Shown: positions 1 to 11,625, counted from the stretch's first letter. The stretch is DNA of 64,000 nt from Grammothele lineata (GCA_002150815.3 NDFF03000070.1:124001-188000); one strand, 5' to 3'. A program made the numbers and translations. Notes: generated by a model not told the origin, from the letters alone.

Positions 1-415
1 ACGGACAAACGGTCGGACTTGTTGTGCCTGTAAATTAGTCAACAGCGATCGCGTTTGTCGATCACGATGGTACCGCACTGAGGAGACTCATGACAAGAGA
101 GAGCATGGAGAGGAGAGGCTTATTGGGCCGGAGGTGGCTGTCGGGACCGGAGATGCCATCAAGTGGCCGGTTGGACCCCGTTTTCGACCCCATTCGAAGT
201 TTCCGCCGTAGGTGGTCGTACCCCGTTGATGCTCCACCCAGCCATAACATCTCCAGCTCACAACCTCCAACGCCTGCTTGCAACCGCCATCCCAGGCCAT
301 CCTCCTTCCTTCTCCTCCCTCTCTCTCCAGGTCATCGACCGTACACGCTCCCTACTTCCCTCGCGCTCTCTAACGAGGTACGCACATTGGTCACCCTCGC
401 CAATCCTCCTGCAAG
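1..415. other. Upstream region of the first gene
   Basis: I see no gene here. Open frames on both strands overlap each other and show no recognisable domain. A pyrimidine-rich stretch at about 300-330 lies upstream of the start at 416 and fits a fungal core promoter or 5' leader. Confidence 0.5.
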
Positions 416-2382
416 ATGTTTTCGCGCAAGAGCGACTGGCTCCCGGGCTCCCCCCGCCTCACCCGCCCCGCCGCCCCCCGCTCGCTCTTGTCCAAAGTTG
501 CGCTCGTCGCAGTTGCACTCGGCTCCCTGCACATTCTCTATACCCTTTTCCTTGCGCCTCCCAACCTCGACGCGCGCCCCTTCGGGTACACCCTCGCGCG
601 GGACACGCGCGGGTCCTGTCCGCCCGCAGAGTGGGCCGCAGGCCGCTGGACACGGCGGCCCCCACCGCCCACGCGCAGGCCGCAGATGAACGCGACCGAG
701 GAGGTGTACGAGTTCCTCGGGCTCGAGGGGTGCGCGAGCAACCGCGAGCTCTGGTGGCATCTCGGTGCGGACGCGGAGCGGCTGTTTGACCGCTTCCCAG
801 GCGTCGCGAGTTGGCAGTGGGAGCCGCCGTCGACCTGTCAGATACGCGACTTGGACGCGGAGCTGCTCATCAAGCACCTGGTGGAGTACGGAGGCTGGCT
901 GCTTGTCGGCGGTGAGTGCTGTTCGCTGCTCTTCGTTTGGAGGGGTCGAGAGGGGCGGGCGCTCAGGGGGTCGATGCGCAACGAATTCGCGTGCGCGCGG
1001 GCCTGAGCATCTGGGATCTCCGGGACCGGATTTAACCGCTGTGCCTTGTCGCGGGTCTGACGGAGCGCCCGGGACGGGCGTCCCGACTGAGCGTTTCGAC
1101 GCCGATCCTTCTGGCTGAAAGTTAGCCGCGAATATACGCGGTTCAACCTCTTCGCAGACACCTCTTCACCGCTAAGGAAATTGAGACTTCCACCCCCTCT
1201 CAGTCGATGTCATACCGCGACTGTCACAGTACTCGTGCTGATACACGTCTACAGACTCCGTCACCGAAAACCACTTCTTCTCAATCTCATGTATGCTTTA
1301 CCCGCACGTCCGCGCGACGCCCGACTGGACGCAAGGCTTCGACCGTGCCTGGCCGCAAAACCTCTACCTCGACCCGTCCTCTCCGCTCCTCCCGCATTTG
1401 CGCCTCCCGCCCGGGTTCGACGTCGCGCGCACCCCGCTCGTCACCTTCCGCCGCATCGACACGCTCCTCGAGCCCACCGCGCTCGACGCGCTCTACCGCT
1501 CCCTCCACCCCGACTCGCCCTACCTCGCGAACCTCACCCTGCACGGCAAGTCCACGCTCTTCTCCGACGAAGCCCTCTGGAACATCTCCCCCGCCGAGTA
1601 CGTGCAGCTCTTCGCCGCCCCGCGCCCCGAGGGCAACTACGCGACGATGGTCGTGAGCACCGCGGGCCACTGGACGACGCACCTCTTCGAGGGCCTCCGC
1701 GACCCGCGCATGTTCAACGAGGGCATCGCGAACGTCGTCGGGTTCTTCGGCGAGGCGATGGACGCGTGGGCGCGCGAGGTCCAGGTGCTCCTCGACGCCG
1801 CCGCCCCTGCGAGTGAGCGCCCGGGCGTGGACGTCGACGCGGACGCGCAGCGGGGCATGGAGGAGGAGGAGGGCCACGCGTGGGGACGGCGGGGGCTGCC
1901 CTTCCGTGTGTCCCCCGAGCGGGGCGGGGCGCTCCCCCCACCCCCGATGCAAGGAAAGGAGTGGCGCCGGCGGCAGGTCGTGGTGCGCGCGTACCTGCCC
2001 GGGCACGAGGACTGCCACGACTTCCGGCACCCGATCAAGAAGTACGTCAAGGGCAAGAACGGGTGGTGGAACTGGAACCAGATCGGGGACATGAACCGCG
2101 CGTTCGAGGTGCGTCTCGTTGTTCCTTTTTTTCGCTCTCGGAGCGACTTGCTACATACACGGATGCTGACGCGGGTGGGGGACGTCGATGCAGAGGGTGC
2201 TCGCGTCGCCCGAGTACCGCGACATCCACTTCCTCCCGATCGACCGTCACGCGCTCCTCCGGCCCGACGCGCACGTCGCGAGCGACTGCCTGCACTTTAT
2301 GACCGGCGCGGGCGTTCTCGAGGGCTGGACGCACTACATCTGGCATTATGTCACCGAGGAGGTCCCCAGTCTCTTTCGGTGA
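416..2382 (+). CDS. PC-esterase/TBL-like type II membrane protein
   Basis: Three exons (416-911, 1255-2108, 2194-2382) give 512 aa. Residues ~22-46 form one hydrophobic segment after a basic N-terminus, suggesting a type II Golgi membrane protein. The first intron splits the codon of a catalytic-type GDS motif: exon 1 ends in VG, and splicing gives GDS at ~165-167 followed by VTENHFFS. Near the C-terminus is DCLH (D481, H484), the D-x-x-H partner motif. GDS plus DxxH is the signature of the PC-esterase fold found in plant TBL/PMR5 polysaccharide O-acetyltransferases and related Cas1-type proteins. I infer a role in acetylating or deacetylating glycans, substrate unknown. The 343 bp first intron is long for this window; the restored GDS motif supports the splice choice. 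The start has no in-frame competitor. Confidence 0.8.
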
Positions 2383-3370
2383 CATTGCGTAGACAATGGA
2401 GACGGAGTGGAAGGAGAGACTGACGATACCAGGATTCGGGAGATACCAGCTATGATTATTGAGTATCAAAGGACGATCTAGAGAGGGGGGCAGGGACGGG
2501 GGGAGGGGCGGACCTTGCTTACGTTCGCACACGCACCACAATGCACATCGAGCATCGAGCATCTAATACACGCATCCGACGCGGCACCTACTTACATCTT
2601 GCACTCCTACATCATCTCTAGCCACCCCCAATCGAGCACTGTCGCAACTCGCTGCACCTCATGCTGTCATGGTCGGCCGGCCTCCGAGCTACATAGCAGC
2701 GGTGATTCCGGAAGCGGGTCAAGTTTGATTAACGACTCGACATCTAGACACCCGATGCCCCTTCTCAAATTCAAAGCGCTCGCCGCATCAAGCCTGCGTC
2801 GCGTATAATCCCACGTGGCAGCCTACAGCGTCGATCCCAAGGCTCAGATCTCAGACTGCGCAGTGCGGGGGGTGCGCCGTCCGGGGAGCCAAGAAGCTCC
2901 CGGGGCACAGCTCCGACTCGACCGTCTGAGGAGGAGCCTGAGGCGTCAAGTACGTAGTATTACGCGACGTCTCCGCGAGCCTCGAGACTCGCCGCGAGCG
3001 CGGGGGGCCGGCGTCCTATTCGTTCCCGGTGTAACAGGTGTGTGCGATGACGTCAGCGATTCAGCGTACGTAGTCTGATCTTCAAGTTGTTCGAGTGAAC
3101 ATTAGCCACGCCGAGTAGAGCCTGAAGGGGGTAATGTGGTATTAGTTCAAGACAGAATGGGTACTTGCATGTACATACGCTCCAGCGCGGCTTGTCCAAG
3201 TCAAATGTCAGGAACAGTCGTCGGGCGGGCGGCGTTCGAAGAGAAAGCGAGCGTTAAAGGAGGTCGTAGCAGACTCATAAGCATAAGTACGTATGCAATA
3301 GTACACCGGGGCGCACACAACCACGCACGCCCCGCGGACCCTTTTCTACACAACGACAGCGGCAGCTCGA
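2383..3370. other. Intergenic region between convergent genes
   Basis: About 1 kb between two convergent stop codons. It should hold both 3' UTRs. The short open frames have no recognisable product and I see no RNA gene or repeat. Confidence 0.5.
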
Positions 3371-5761
3371 TCACAAGCTCGCGCTCCCCGCCCCGCCCCT
3401 CTTCACCAACCCAAAGAACCTCCCCTTCCGCGCCTTCGCCTCCTCCCTCTCCCTCGCCTCCCTCTCCATCTCCTCCTCCGTCCCGTGCCCGCCCAGCGCG
3501 TACCATGCGACCGTCCCCATCCCAACGACCGCAGTGAGCACGCACCCGGCCATCGCCCCGATGCCCTTCGAGTGCCAGCCGTTGTTCTGCGGGAACGGCC
3601 CCAGGGGCAGGCCGGAGAGGTCCGTGGCGGAGGCGTGCCCCGCGGCGTTGCCCGAGACGGGCAGGCCGAGCGCGGCGCATTGGGTAGAGAGGGAGGAGGG
3701 GAGGGAGGAGGCGCGTTGTTGGGCGATCAGGGGGGCTTCGATGAACTGGACCGCGAGGCCGACTTCGAGGTGCCACTCGATGTGGCCTGTTGTGGTTACG
3801 TGAGTGTGGTCAGCGGCCGGGTCGGAGCGGTAACGGTAATAGAGGGAGACGCACAGTGGAAGAACCACGCGCCGGGGTTGTCGGCGACGACGCGGAGCGT
3901 GACGGACTCGCCCGAGGGCACCTGCACCGTGTCGCGGCGCATCGGGTTCGGCTGGCTCTCGTTCAGGGGCGGGTTCAGCGCCGGGTCGTCGGACGTGTAG
4001 TCCGTCGCGCGCCCGACGAGCTGCATCTTGTGCCCGTGCAAGTGGCTTAGAGGCGTCCGCATCTTGTGAGCGTCTGCGCGACATGGGAAGGAAGGGGAGG
4101 GAGGGGGCTCACAAGGGGTGCTTGCCGGCATCGCCGTTCTTCAAGACGATGTCGAAGCGCGTCAAATGGTCGATCACAAAGCTCGTGGGCCCGTACGCGC
4201 TCGCGACGGTCGCGTTGTCCCCAAGCGTGAGCTCGGAGAGGACGGCGGGGACGAGCGGGGAGTTGTACGTGATGAGGTTGAACATAGCGTGGTTCGTGCC
4301 GTCCTCCATCGTGTCGAAGGAGACCTCGAGCTCGATCGTGCGGTCGGCCGGGAGGAGCTCCTCGACCTCGAGCGGGACGAGCGCGAGGTCGTCCACGTCG
4401 TGATACTCGTCAACGGTGCCGAGGTCCGTGATAGATGCTGAGGAGTCGTAGGTGATGGAGGAGGTAATGTCTATGCGATATACGGGTCAGCGTGGCGCGT
4501 ATATACGCGTCTAAAACGATGAACTGACTGGGGTTAAGTGTGTCAGGGACAGTGTCGAACATGTCGGTGTCCATGTTAGCATGAATGGCCCAGTTAGATG
4601 CGGTGGTATCGTTGCGAGCCGTCACCAGGATGGAGTAGCGCTGCGCGACGGTGATAGAGATAAGGTCGATGGGGGATTCTTCGGTGTCGGTCTGCAAGGA
4701 AATCGGTCAGTGAAAGCAATCCTTTTTCCGAGCCAAACGTCTCTTACGCCGTCAGCTTCGATGATGCGCATGTCGTGGCCGTCGATCCAGAAGAAGAATG
4801 CCGCGAACGCGCTCGTGTTCACGATACGCAGACGGTACGTCTTCCCGGGCTACGCACACAACACACCCGTCAGCGACAGCCTATATGCGCACCGCTCAAA
4901 CGCAAAAGACGAACCTGGAACGGCAGCGTCGCGTTGTCGTTGAACCCGACCGCACCCGTGACGGGGTCGGGGTTCGTGCCGCTCTTGGGGCCTAAGTATG
5001 TGCCATTCTGCACAAAATAGATGAGGGCCGAGTCCGGGACGGGCTCGGCGCCGCCGGGGTTGGCGATGTTGACAAACTCGTCGAGGAGCGTTGAGTGCTC
5101 GTCGTGGTACCAGTCCCCGAGCACGACGGTGAACTCTTCGTCGTACGCGTGCGCCTCGGTGGTCGGGTGAATGACGACAGGAGAGCGCAGACCGTCGACG
5201 TATTGGCCCTGAAAGAAAATGGTGTCAGAGAATATGCGGGCGCGATGCAGGAGGAGGGAGACGCACGGAGGCGTGGGCGTGCACCCAGTAGGTGCCCCAT
5301 TGGCCGGAGGAGTTGATGGGCACCTCGTAGTCGAACGTGGCGCCGGGCGGGATACCGCTGTCAACGAGAGTTAGCAAACAGACCGCAATGCCCCGCGCGA
5401 CGGTAAGACCTACCATTGGGAGACGCCGACGGCGCCGTCCATCCAGGAGGTGGAGTTGAAGAACATGCCATGGTGGTGGAGCGAGGACGGCGCGTCGAGC
5501 GAGTTCGTCGCGTGCACGAGGAGGGTGTCGTTAGTCGTCACCTCGATCGGCGGAGGCCTGTGTGAGCGAGTTAGATACAGGTCGTACGCGGGGTAAGTAG
5601 AGGGAGACTGACGGCCAGGTGCCGTTGACGCCAATAACCCGGCGGGGCTGGAGACCGTCGGGGTTGGCGTTCTCGACGTAGGTGAGATTCCACCACAGCT
5701 CGTGCACCGCGGCAAAGGCGGGCGACGCGGCCGCGAGGAGGGTGAGTGCGGAGGCCTTCAT
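3371..5761 (-). CDS. fet3: Fet3-type multicopper ferroxidase
   Basis: Nine exons (5761-5613, 5557-5414, 5357-5267, 5208-4915, 4849-4748, 4691-4529, 4470-4113, 4045-3855, 3786-3371) give 635 aa. It oxidises Fe(II) to Fe(III) at the plasma membrane for delivery to Ftr1. Visible: signal peptide (1-18), the copper motifs HHHG, WVHAHAS, HPFHLHGH and HCHIEWH, then one transmembrane helix (GAMAGCVLTAVVGMGTVAW) and a charged cytosolic tail. Two acidic residues separate it from a laccase: the Glu of AEPVP, matching yeast Fet3 E185, and the Asp of NGDAGKHP, matching D409. The axial type-1 copper position (Cys+10) is Leu. It is divergent from the Ftr1 permease gene across a promoter with iron GATA sites, so iron repression is likely. 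Confidence 0.95.
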
Positions 5762-6048
5762 GGCGGGGAATTAGACCGCGAGGGAGGGCGGGCAGGTGCA
5801 ACACTCGGGGACGCGAGGTGCTTAGTGACCGACTCGGGAGATGAGCGGCAGGGAAGGACCGCGGCGGGGTGGAATGGGGGGGCCGGGGGAGGCATGTGCG
5901 TCTGGCAGGAGGTAGTTATGAGGGCCGTAGGATGCAGGGAGTTGACGCTGGTCAGACGATGCACGTCGAAGGACAGACCAAGGGACATGTGCGGTCGAGA
6001 AGCCTCCCGGCGCAGAAACTCATGTGGCGGGCCCAAATCAAAAAACTT

Positions 6049-6057
6049 ATCAGATAA
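6049..6057 (+). promoter_or_regulatory. Iron GATA-factor site (ATCAGATAA)
   Basis: Exact match to the ATCWGATAA consensus of fungal iron-responsive GATA repressors, 288 bp upstream of the FET3 start codon. Confidence 0.7.
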
Positions 6058-6095
6058 CTCGGGTCCAGCCGCGCGGGCGCCCATGCGTTTGTCTT

Positions 6096-6104
6096 ATCAG
6101 ATTA
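6096..6104 (+). promoter_or_regulatory. Near-consensus iron GATA-factor site (ATCAGATTA)
   Basis: One mismatch (T for A at position 8) from ATCWGATAA, and 47 bp from an exact site in the same orientation. The pairing suggests cooperative binding. Confidence 0.45.
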
Positions 6105-6437
6105 CCCCCGAAATGCCAACGCCACGCCGCCAACCCCGTTTCCCGAAGTCGCCCCTGCTCTTCCTCCATTGCACCGCTGTCGCCGAATCGAGTCCGGAGG
6201 ACCTCAGCAGACACAGCGCACCCCTGGAGATACGCCGCACCCTGTCGAGCTGAATGGACAGTAGCCGTATATGTCGAGCCATTCTCACTGAGGAGGAGGC
6301 GAGGGATTTAAGGTTGGTGTCCTCCTAATCTTAGTGTGCCTTCGCTGGCCGGACCGCGCAAATGCCGCAGGAGCGTGGTTAAAAATAGGTGCAGAATACG
6401 TAAAGCGCCCACCGAAGGGGTGTCGGATGACTGGTTT

Positions 6438-6446
6438 ATCAGATAA
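6438..6446 (+). promoter_or_regulatory. Iron GATA-factor site (ATCAGATAA)
   Basis: Exact match to ATCWGATAA, 325 bp upstream of the FTR1 start codon. Confidence 0.7.
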
Positions 6447-6770
6447 GATGCCGCCGACCCTTGCCTTCCATCACGGCCCGTCACGCGTTGGCGTATGTTC
6501 CGCCACATGCGCTCTCCTCTCCAACACCAAACTTCCGGCTCTCCCTCTGCGCGGGCAACCACCGGCACGCCAGATCCTGCCCAGATGCCCCGTATGGCCC
6601 CATTCCACGACCCTCTTTCTTCCCGGGCCCAGCCGCGAGCGAGCTCTTTGCATCTCGAGCGCGCTACTTAATACTTGCGCCTCCGCGCCTGAGCGCCGAC
6701 GTCCCCTCGAGCGCACCCCCCCCCACCCGACTCACTCGCGCGACCGGGCGAAGACAGGCCTCAGCCCAAG

Positions 6771-7893
6771 ATGGCCCGCAACCTCTTCTCCGTCCCCATC
6801 TTCTTCATCGTCTTCCGCGAGACCCTCGAGGCCGCCATCATCATCTCCGTCCTCCTCGGCCTCGTCGAGCAGATCGTCCACCAGGACCCCTCCCTCGTCC
6901 CTGGCGCCGTCCCGCCCCCGCCGCCCGCGGCGGACGACAACAAGGAGCGCGAGAAGCCCGCGGTCGAGGGCCAGGCGCAGCCCGAGAACAGCAGCGCGTC
7001 CTCGAACGAGGGCGCGCTCCCCGAGCTCGCCGCAGGGGGCGAGGCGCCCCAGGTGGACACCAAGAAGCTCCTCCGCAAGATGCGCATCTACATCTTCGCT
7101 GGAGCTTTCCTTGGGCTCTTCATTGCGCTCGCGATTGGTGCTGCGTTCATTGCTGTTTGGTTCACCCAGGCGAGCGACCTCTGGGCCAAGTCCGAGGAGC
7201 TCTGGGAGGGTGAGTTTGCGTCTGGGCACGCATATAAGCGACAAGGCTGACCGAATGCTTGTGTGACTAGGTATCTTCGAGCTCGTGGCGGCTTGCATCA
7301 TCTTTGTCATGGGCATCGGTATGCTCAAGATGGACCGCGCCAAGGCCAAATGGCGCGTCAAGCTACAGCGCGCCTTCGCCGGTCATGGTAGGTTTTCGTC
7401 AATGTACTTTTCAATGAAACTCGAATCTCTGACCTCGCACTGGTGCACGTCCCTAGCATCAAAGGGGGCACGTACGGGCAAGTACGTGCTCTTCGTTCTC
7501 CCCCTGATCACCGTTCTCCGTGAAGGTATGTAGCTATAATCGGCTCGGTACCTTCATATCTAGAGTTCGCTCACCGGATCCCGTACGACAGGCATGGAGG
7601 CCGTCATCTTCGTCGGCGGCGTCTCCCTCGGACAGCCCGCGACCTCGATCCCGATCGCCACTATCGTCGGCCTCGTCTGTGGCCTCGTCTGCGGTTACCT
7701 CATCTACGCGTTCGCGAGCAGGACGAGTGAGTGCCCCTTCCCCCGTAGAAAAGAGAGTGGAATGCTGATCGCGCTCTCGATAGCTCTGACTGTGTTCATG
7801 ATCGTCATGACCAACTTCCTGCTCCTCATCGGCGCGGGCCTCTTCTCCAAGGCCATCTGGGCCTTCCAGACGAACGCCTTCAACCACCTGTAC

Positions 7894-7952
<59 letters not shown>

Positions 7953-8288
7953 AGGCTCGGCGCAGACGTCGACGACGCCGGCGGCGACGGCCCGGGCTCC
8001 TTCGACGTGCGCGGGAACGTCTGGCACCTCGACTGCTGCAACCCCGAGAACAACTTCGACAACGACGGCTGGACGATCTTCGGCGCCATCTTCGGCTGGA
8101 CGAACTCGGCCACGCTCGGCTCCGTGCTCGCGTACGTCTTCTACTGGCTCGCGGTCGTCGGGGCGCTCGTGTTCCTCAAGTGGAAGGAGGGGAGGACGCG
8201 GATTATGGGTAGGGAGAGCAGGAAGGGGAAGGAGAGGAGGGAGAGGAAGGAGGCGTTGGAGAAGGAGGCTGTTGAGGCGAGCTCGTGA
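6771..8288 (+). CDS. ftr1: High-affinity iron permease Ftr1
   Basis: Six exons (6771-7209, 7271-7387, 7457-7525, 7592-7726, 7784-7889, 7955-8288) give 399 aa. It takes up Fe(III) produced by the Fet3 ferroxidase at the plasma membrane. The two hallmark R-E-x-x-E iron motifs are present: RETLEA in the first membrane helix and REGMEAV in the fourth. The second is rebuilt across an exon junction, which confirms the splice. About seven hydrophobic segments are visible, with a Pro/Glu-rich loop after the first and a Lys/Glu-rich cytosolic tail. The fifth intron (7890-7954) is anomalous: GTACGT, then 57 consecutive C, then AG. It restores the reading frame but contains no usable branch-point adenosine. 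Head-to-head with FET3. Confidence 0.93.
7896..7952 (+). repeat. Poly(C) tract of 57 nt inside an FTR1 intron
   Basis: Uninterrupted C run filling nearly all of a 65 bp intron between GTACGT and the AG acceptor. On the opposite strand it is poly(G), able to form G-quadruplexes. Such tracts are unstable and often misassembled, so the true length is uncertain. Confidence 0.9.
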
Positions 8289-9651
8289 GCATTGCTAGTG
8301 AGCTCGGCGAGGGCAGCCTGGTCTTGGTTGTTGGTAAACATAAAAGGGCACGATTGGCATGAATTATGTACTTCCTTTACGTAGCACGGCTTCACGACAA
8401 ACCCACCGTCCTGTATCTCGACGCGACTGTGCGGTTCCAAACATCAAGTCGTCGTGCGCGATCCCCAGCTGTGACTTCAGACTGAGCGTAAGTAGAGTCC
8501 TGGCGCCGCCCCGGCCATCACGCGCACAATTGCCTCGCCCTTGGCTCCGCCAAGCCCCCGAGGCTCTCCCTCAAGTCCGTCACAGTCCATCATCGATCCA
8601 TCGCTGTCCTCGACATCGCCAAGACCGTCCTCGGTGCCTATATGTAGAACGTTCCTCGAGGCCCAAATGTTGGCAAAGCAGTGCGCACGGGGCGGGCGCA
8701 TCAACGCCGTGCGCGGCGTGCGCACCGGGCCCGCCGACCACGCGAGCAGTACGTTTTCACAGAGTAGAGCACGCGTGCCAGACGGCAAGCCGGCTGCTCA
8801 GTGCTAGCCTAGCAAGTTGTATTTTGCGGCCGCGAAGGTGTTTTCTGCTTCTGACTTCCCAAGTTCCAACAGGCCGCCTTCGCTAATACTGGCAGCCCGA
8901 CGGAGCTCCAGAAGGTGTGGATGCATATGCTCCTGCCGCGCGCGTGCATTGTGCACGAAGACGCGGTTCTGGAAGTTAAGGCCCGCCGATTCCGGAAGCC
9001 TCGAGCTATGTTTACTCCTGAGGAGATCCGCACGCGGCAACTACAGCTCGCGCGAGGCTGAGTTTCGTTGAGGGGGTGGTCTCAGAACTCGCGGGGCAAA
9101 AAGCTTTACAGATTCGCGCGCATGCGGCCTCGCCTTCCACGAAGCTCTGCGGTCTGCCTGTCCGCCATGATGATAGCGGTGGCGCTCGGGGTGCTCGGGG
9201 CTCCGTGGTGCGATTTGGACCCAGTTGGTAGCTTCGTTACCGTTTGCGCCGTTTAGAGCGCGGACGCGAACGGGGGCCCGTGTCGTACATTACTGTATTT
9301 CCAGCGGTCAGTTCCAACCCGGCCCAGCGGTATCCGGTGACTGCTGAGGTATCCTTCAATCCCGCTGCGTTCCTGGATTCAAGGAGGCTGGTAGTGGCGT
9401 TCGGTGGTGGCGAGGTTATCAGGCCTGACAGCGCCCCGCCGTCCAGACTCGAGTACGGCGACGCACCTATTCATCACTAGCACGTCGTACCATCCCTTCG
9501 CATTGCCTAGCCAAGTTCTGGCCGACGGTCCCGTCGAATCCAGCAACACGCCCGCAGCGGCGACGGGTGCGTTCTCTGCTCGAAGCCGTCCGGATCCTAC
9601 ACACGGGGCCGTCATACACCCGCCGCTAGAAGGGATGGAGAGCCTTATCAT

Positions 9652-9660
9652 ATCAGATAA
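9652..9660 (+). promoter_or_regulatory. Isolated ATCAGATAA element
   Basis: Exact match to the iron GATA-factor consensus, but 1.4 kb beyond the FTR1 stop codon and not next to any gene I can identify. It may be chance. Confidence 0.3.
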
Positions 9661-10908
9661 CGTTCGAACCTAGGCGGACATGCATGGCGTGCGCGCGATA
9701 CCAGCCTCACGGGCGCCCCCTCCCGAGTCCCTTGCGACCATTGCAAAACCGACTCCGCCGCGGCCCCGTCAAAGAAGCGTGCGCGGTCTTGAATCAGGCT
9801 TCGCGAAGCCTCGGTGTCCGTTGGGGGTCGTCAGGCGTCTCGTAGGGGGGCCCTGTGCGTGAGAAGCCGGCAGTGGCGAGCGCATGCGTGCTGTGCCTTT
9901 GTGCGTGCCGGTCATTCATGCGTGGAGAGGCTTGCGGTTCGATCGGAAGTTCGCCCGCGGAAAGTCCGACCTAGTGTACTCGGGGGAAGGGCATGGATTG
10001 GCACGACTTGCGGGCCGCTTTCTGGGACTCAGTTGGGCCCTGTATCGATCAGCAAGGGACCTGTTGAGAGCGCCACAAATGAGGCCACCCCCAATGAAGT
10101 CGCTGGTTGTCGGTAGGGTGCGTCGGAGGATTCCGGCAAGTTTCGTACACGTGGCGACGTTCAAGAACCTGACGTCAGCGGGGTCGGAAGTTGCCGACTC
10201 TTCACAGTCCCTTCACACAAGTTCCCTGCCCTGAGAGCGTCCCAACGTCGTCAAGACCTGCGCAGTGTCCTCTATGTGTTTTCCAACCAGGCGAACGCGC
10301 CCAGCGCGTGGCGGGAAACGGCATTCGCACAGCGCTTCAGAGGGTGCGGGGTGTACCGCGTGCCACTCTTAGCACTCGCTCACGAGAGTGTGCGTGCTCG
10401 CGCCGGAGGACGCAGCAATATACCACGCTATGGACGTTCTTGCAAGGCACGAAGCCCTCGACGATACTCAGAAACTCGAGCCGGATTACCTTGGTAGACT
10501 CAAATGCGCTCGCGGAGGCATTGGAGATAGCGTAGCCGTGCGGCGCGGATGTAGGCTAGATGTCGGTGGGGACCGCCCAAGGACCGCCCGCCTTCCACTA
10601 CATCTAGGTGACTCGGGGAGGGTGCACATGTACACTCTAGTGCGCTGTTTTTCCGGCATCGGTGGCACGGCGACATGCGCCCCCACTTTCGTGACAAACA
10701 ACTCCGTGAACGGCCTTACATGGAAGGATATGCCGAATCAAGGGATGATACTGGGTGTTAGATACATACACACCGCAGCATCTACAGCAAAAGCAATAAG
10801 GGGACAGGAATTTGAAGTTCATCATCATCCTTCGCGAGGTCACGCACCTTTCCGGTCGATCAATTTGACAGAGCCCGCGATTCCACAGATTGCTTTCTGC
10901 ACAGGAAC

Positions 10909-11625
10909 ACCTGGGGATTTGCCACATCACGCAGGGATCAGGGCTTGAAGGGATATACTCAGCTTCCAACAAAGGCCGCAGACTTGTTGAAGTCCACAGC
11001 CACCGACGGCATGCATCTGATACTAAGTAAATAGGAAGGAACGACGGCTGGAATGATTCAAAGTACTCGCCATAGACCTGGGCTTCTCGCCGGTCTTCAC
11101 ACAAAAAACGCCTGGGGATTCACCGTCACCCGTCCATCCCATCACGCAGGGACCAGGACTTTAACGAGCAATACTCATCTTCCAATATGTGCATGGACCA
11201 CGACTCGGGGATCGGAGGCACATTTCGTTGAATGTTGAACGTTGAAAGGTCGACGATGTCGCCAAGGTAGAGTCGTAGCGAGGAACGGCAGCTGGGCGGT
11301 CAGGGCGAACCCCACCGCCGCAGCTCCCGTTACTCAAAACACCTGTGGATCCACCTTCACCCATCCATCCCATCGCGCAGGGACCAGGACTTTGACGAGG
11401 CGTACTCAGCTTTTGGCAGTGACAGATGTGCATTGGCTTCCTCCCGCGGGCGCCAGCTACTCCCAATGCACGGCCCGCCAAGAAGAGATAGCAAGGAACG
11501 ACGGCCGTGCAGTTGGCAGCCCCGGCCGTCGTTCCTGTTGTTCAAAAAGCGCCTGTAGTTCCACCATCACCTATCCATCCCATCACTCAGGGACCAGGAT
11601 TTTCCGAGGGCTACTCAGCTTCTGT
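10909..11625. repeat. Degenerate tandem repeat, four copies, ~200-230 bp period
   Basis: A block of about 60-85 bp recurs at 10909-10969, 11104-11186, 11334-11415 and 11543-11625. Shared elements in order are CCTGKGGATTC, CACC, CATCCCATCACGCAGGGACCAGGA and a terminal TACTCAGCTTC. The first copy lacks the middle CATCC part. Spacing between copies is about 200, 231 and 211 bp. A second short motif, GGAACGACGGC, recurs between units (11038, 11491, and inverted near 11523). Copies differ by substitutions and indels, so the array is old or under weak constraint. I do not recognise the family. Confidence 0.7.

Larger units (their letters stand above)
5762..6770. promoter_or_regulatory. Bidirectional FET3/FTR1 promoter
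   Basis: A 1.0 kb spacer separates the start codons of the ferroxidase and the iron permease. It carries two exact copies of ATCAGATAA (6049-6057, 6438-6446) and a one-mismatch copy (6096-6104). ATCWGATAA is the established binding consensus of fungal iron-sensing GATA repressors (Urbs1/SRE/SreA/Fep1 family). The sites lie about 290-340 bp from both start codons. I infer shared repression by iron. No protein gene is apparent inside. Confidence 0.8.

Noticed and set aside
3371..5761. Laccase annotation
   Set aside because: Fet3-specific acidic residues, a C-terminal membrane helix and the adjacent Ftr1 gene point to a ferroxidase.
7594..8298. Open frame reading through the poly(C) tract as polyproline
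   Set aside because: It leaves the FTR1 frame; splicing of 7890-7954 restores conserved permease sequence.
8530..8680. Plus-strand stretch reading HHRSIAVLDIAKTVLGAYM
   Set aside because: Protein-like in feel but ends at a stop, with no extension or splice partner that gives a recognisable domain.
10909..11625. CRISPR-like array
   Set aside because: Repeats are long, degenerate and unevenly spaced, in a eukaryotic genome.
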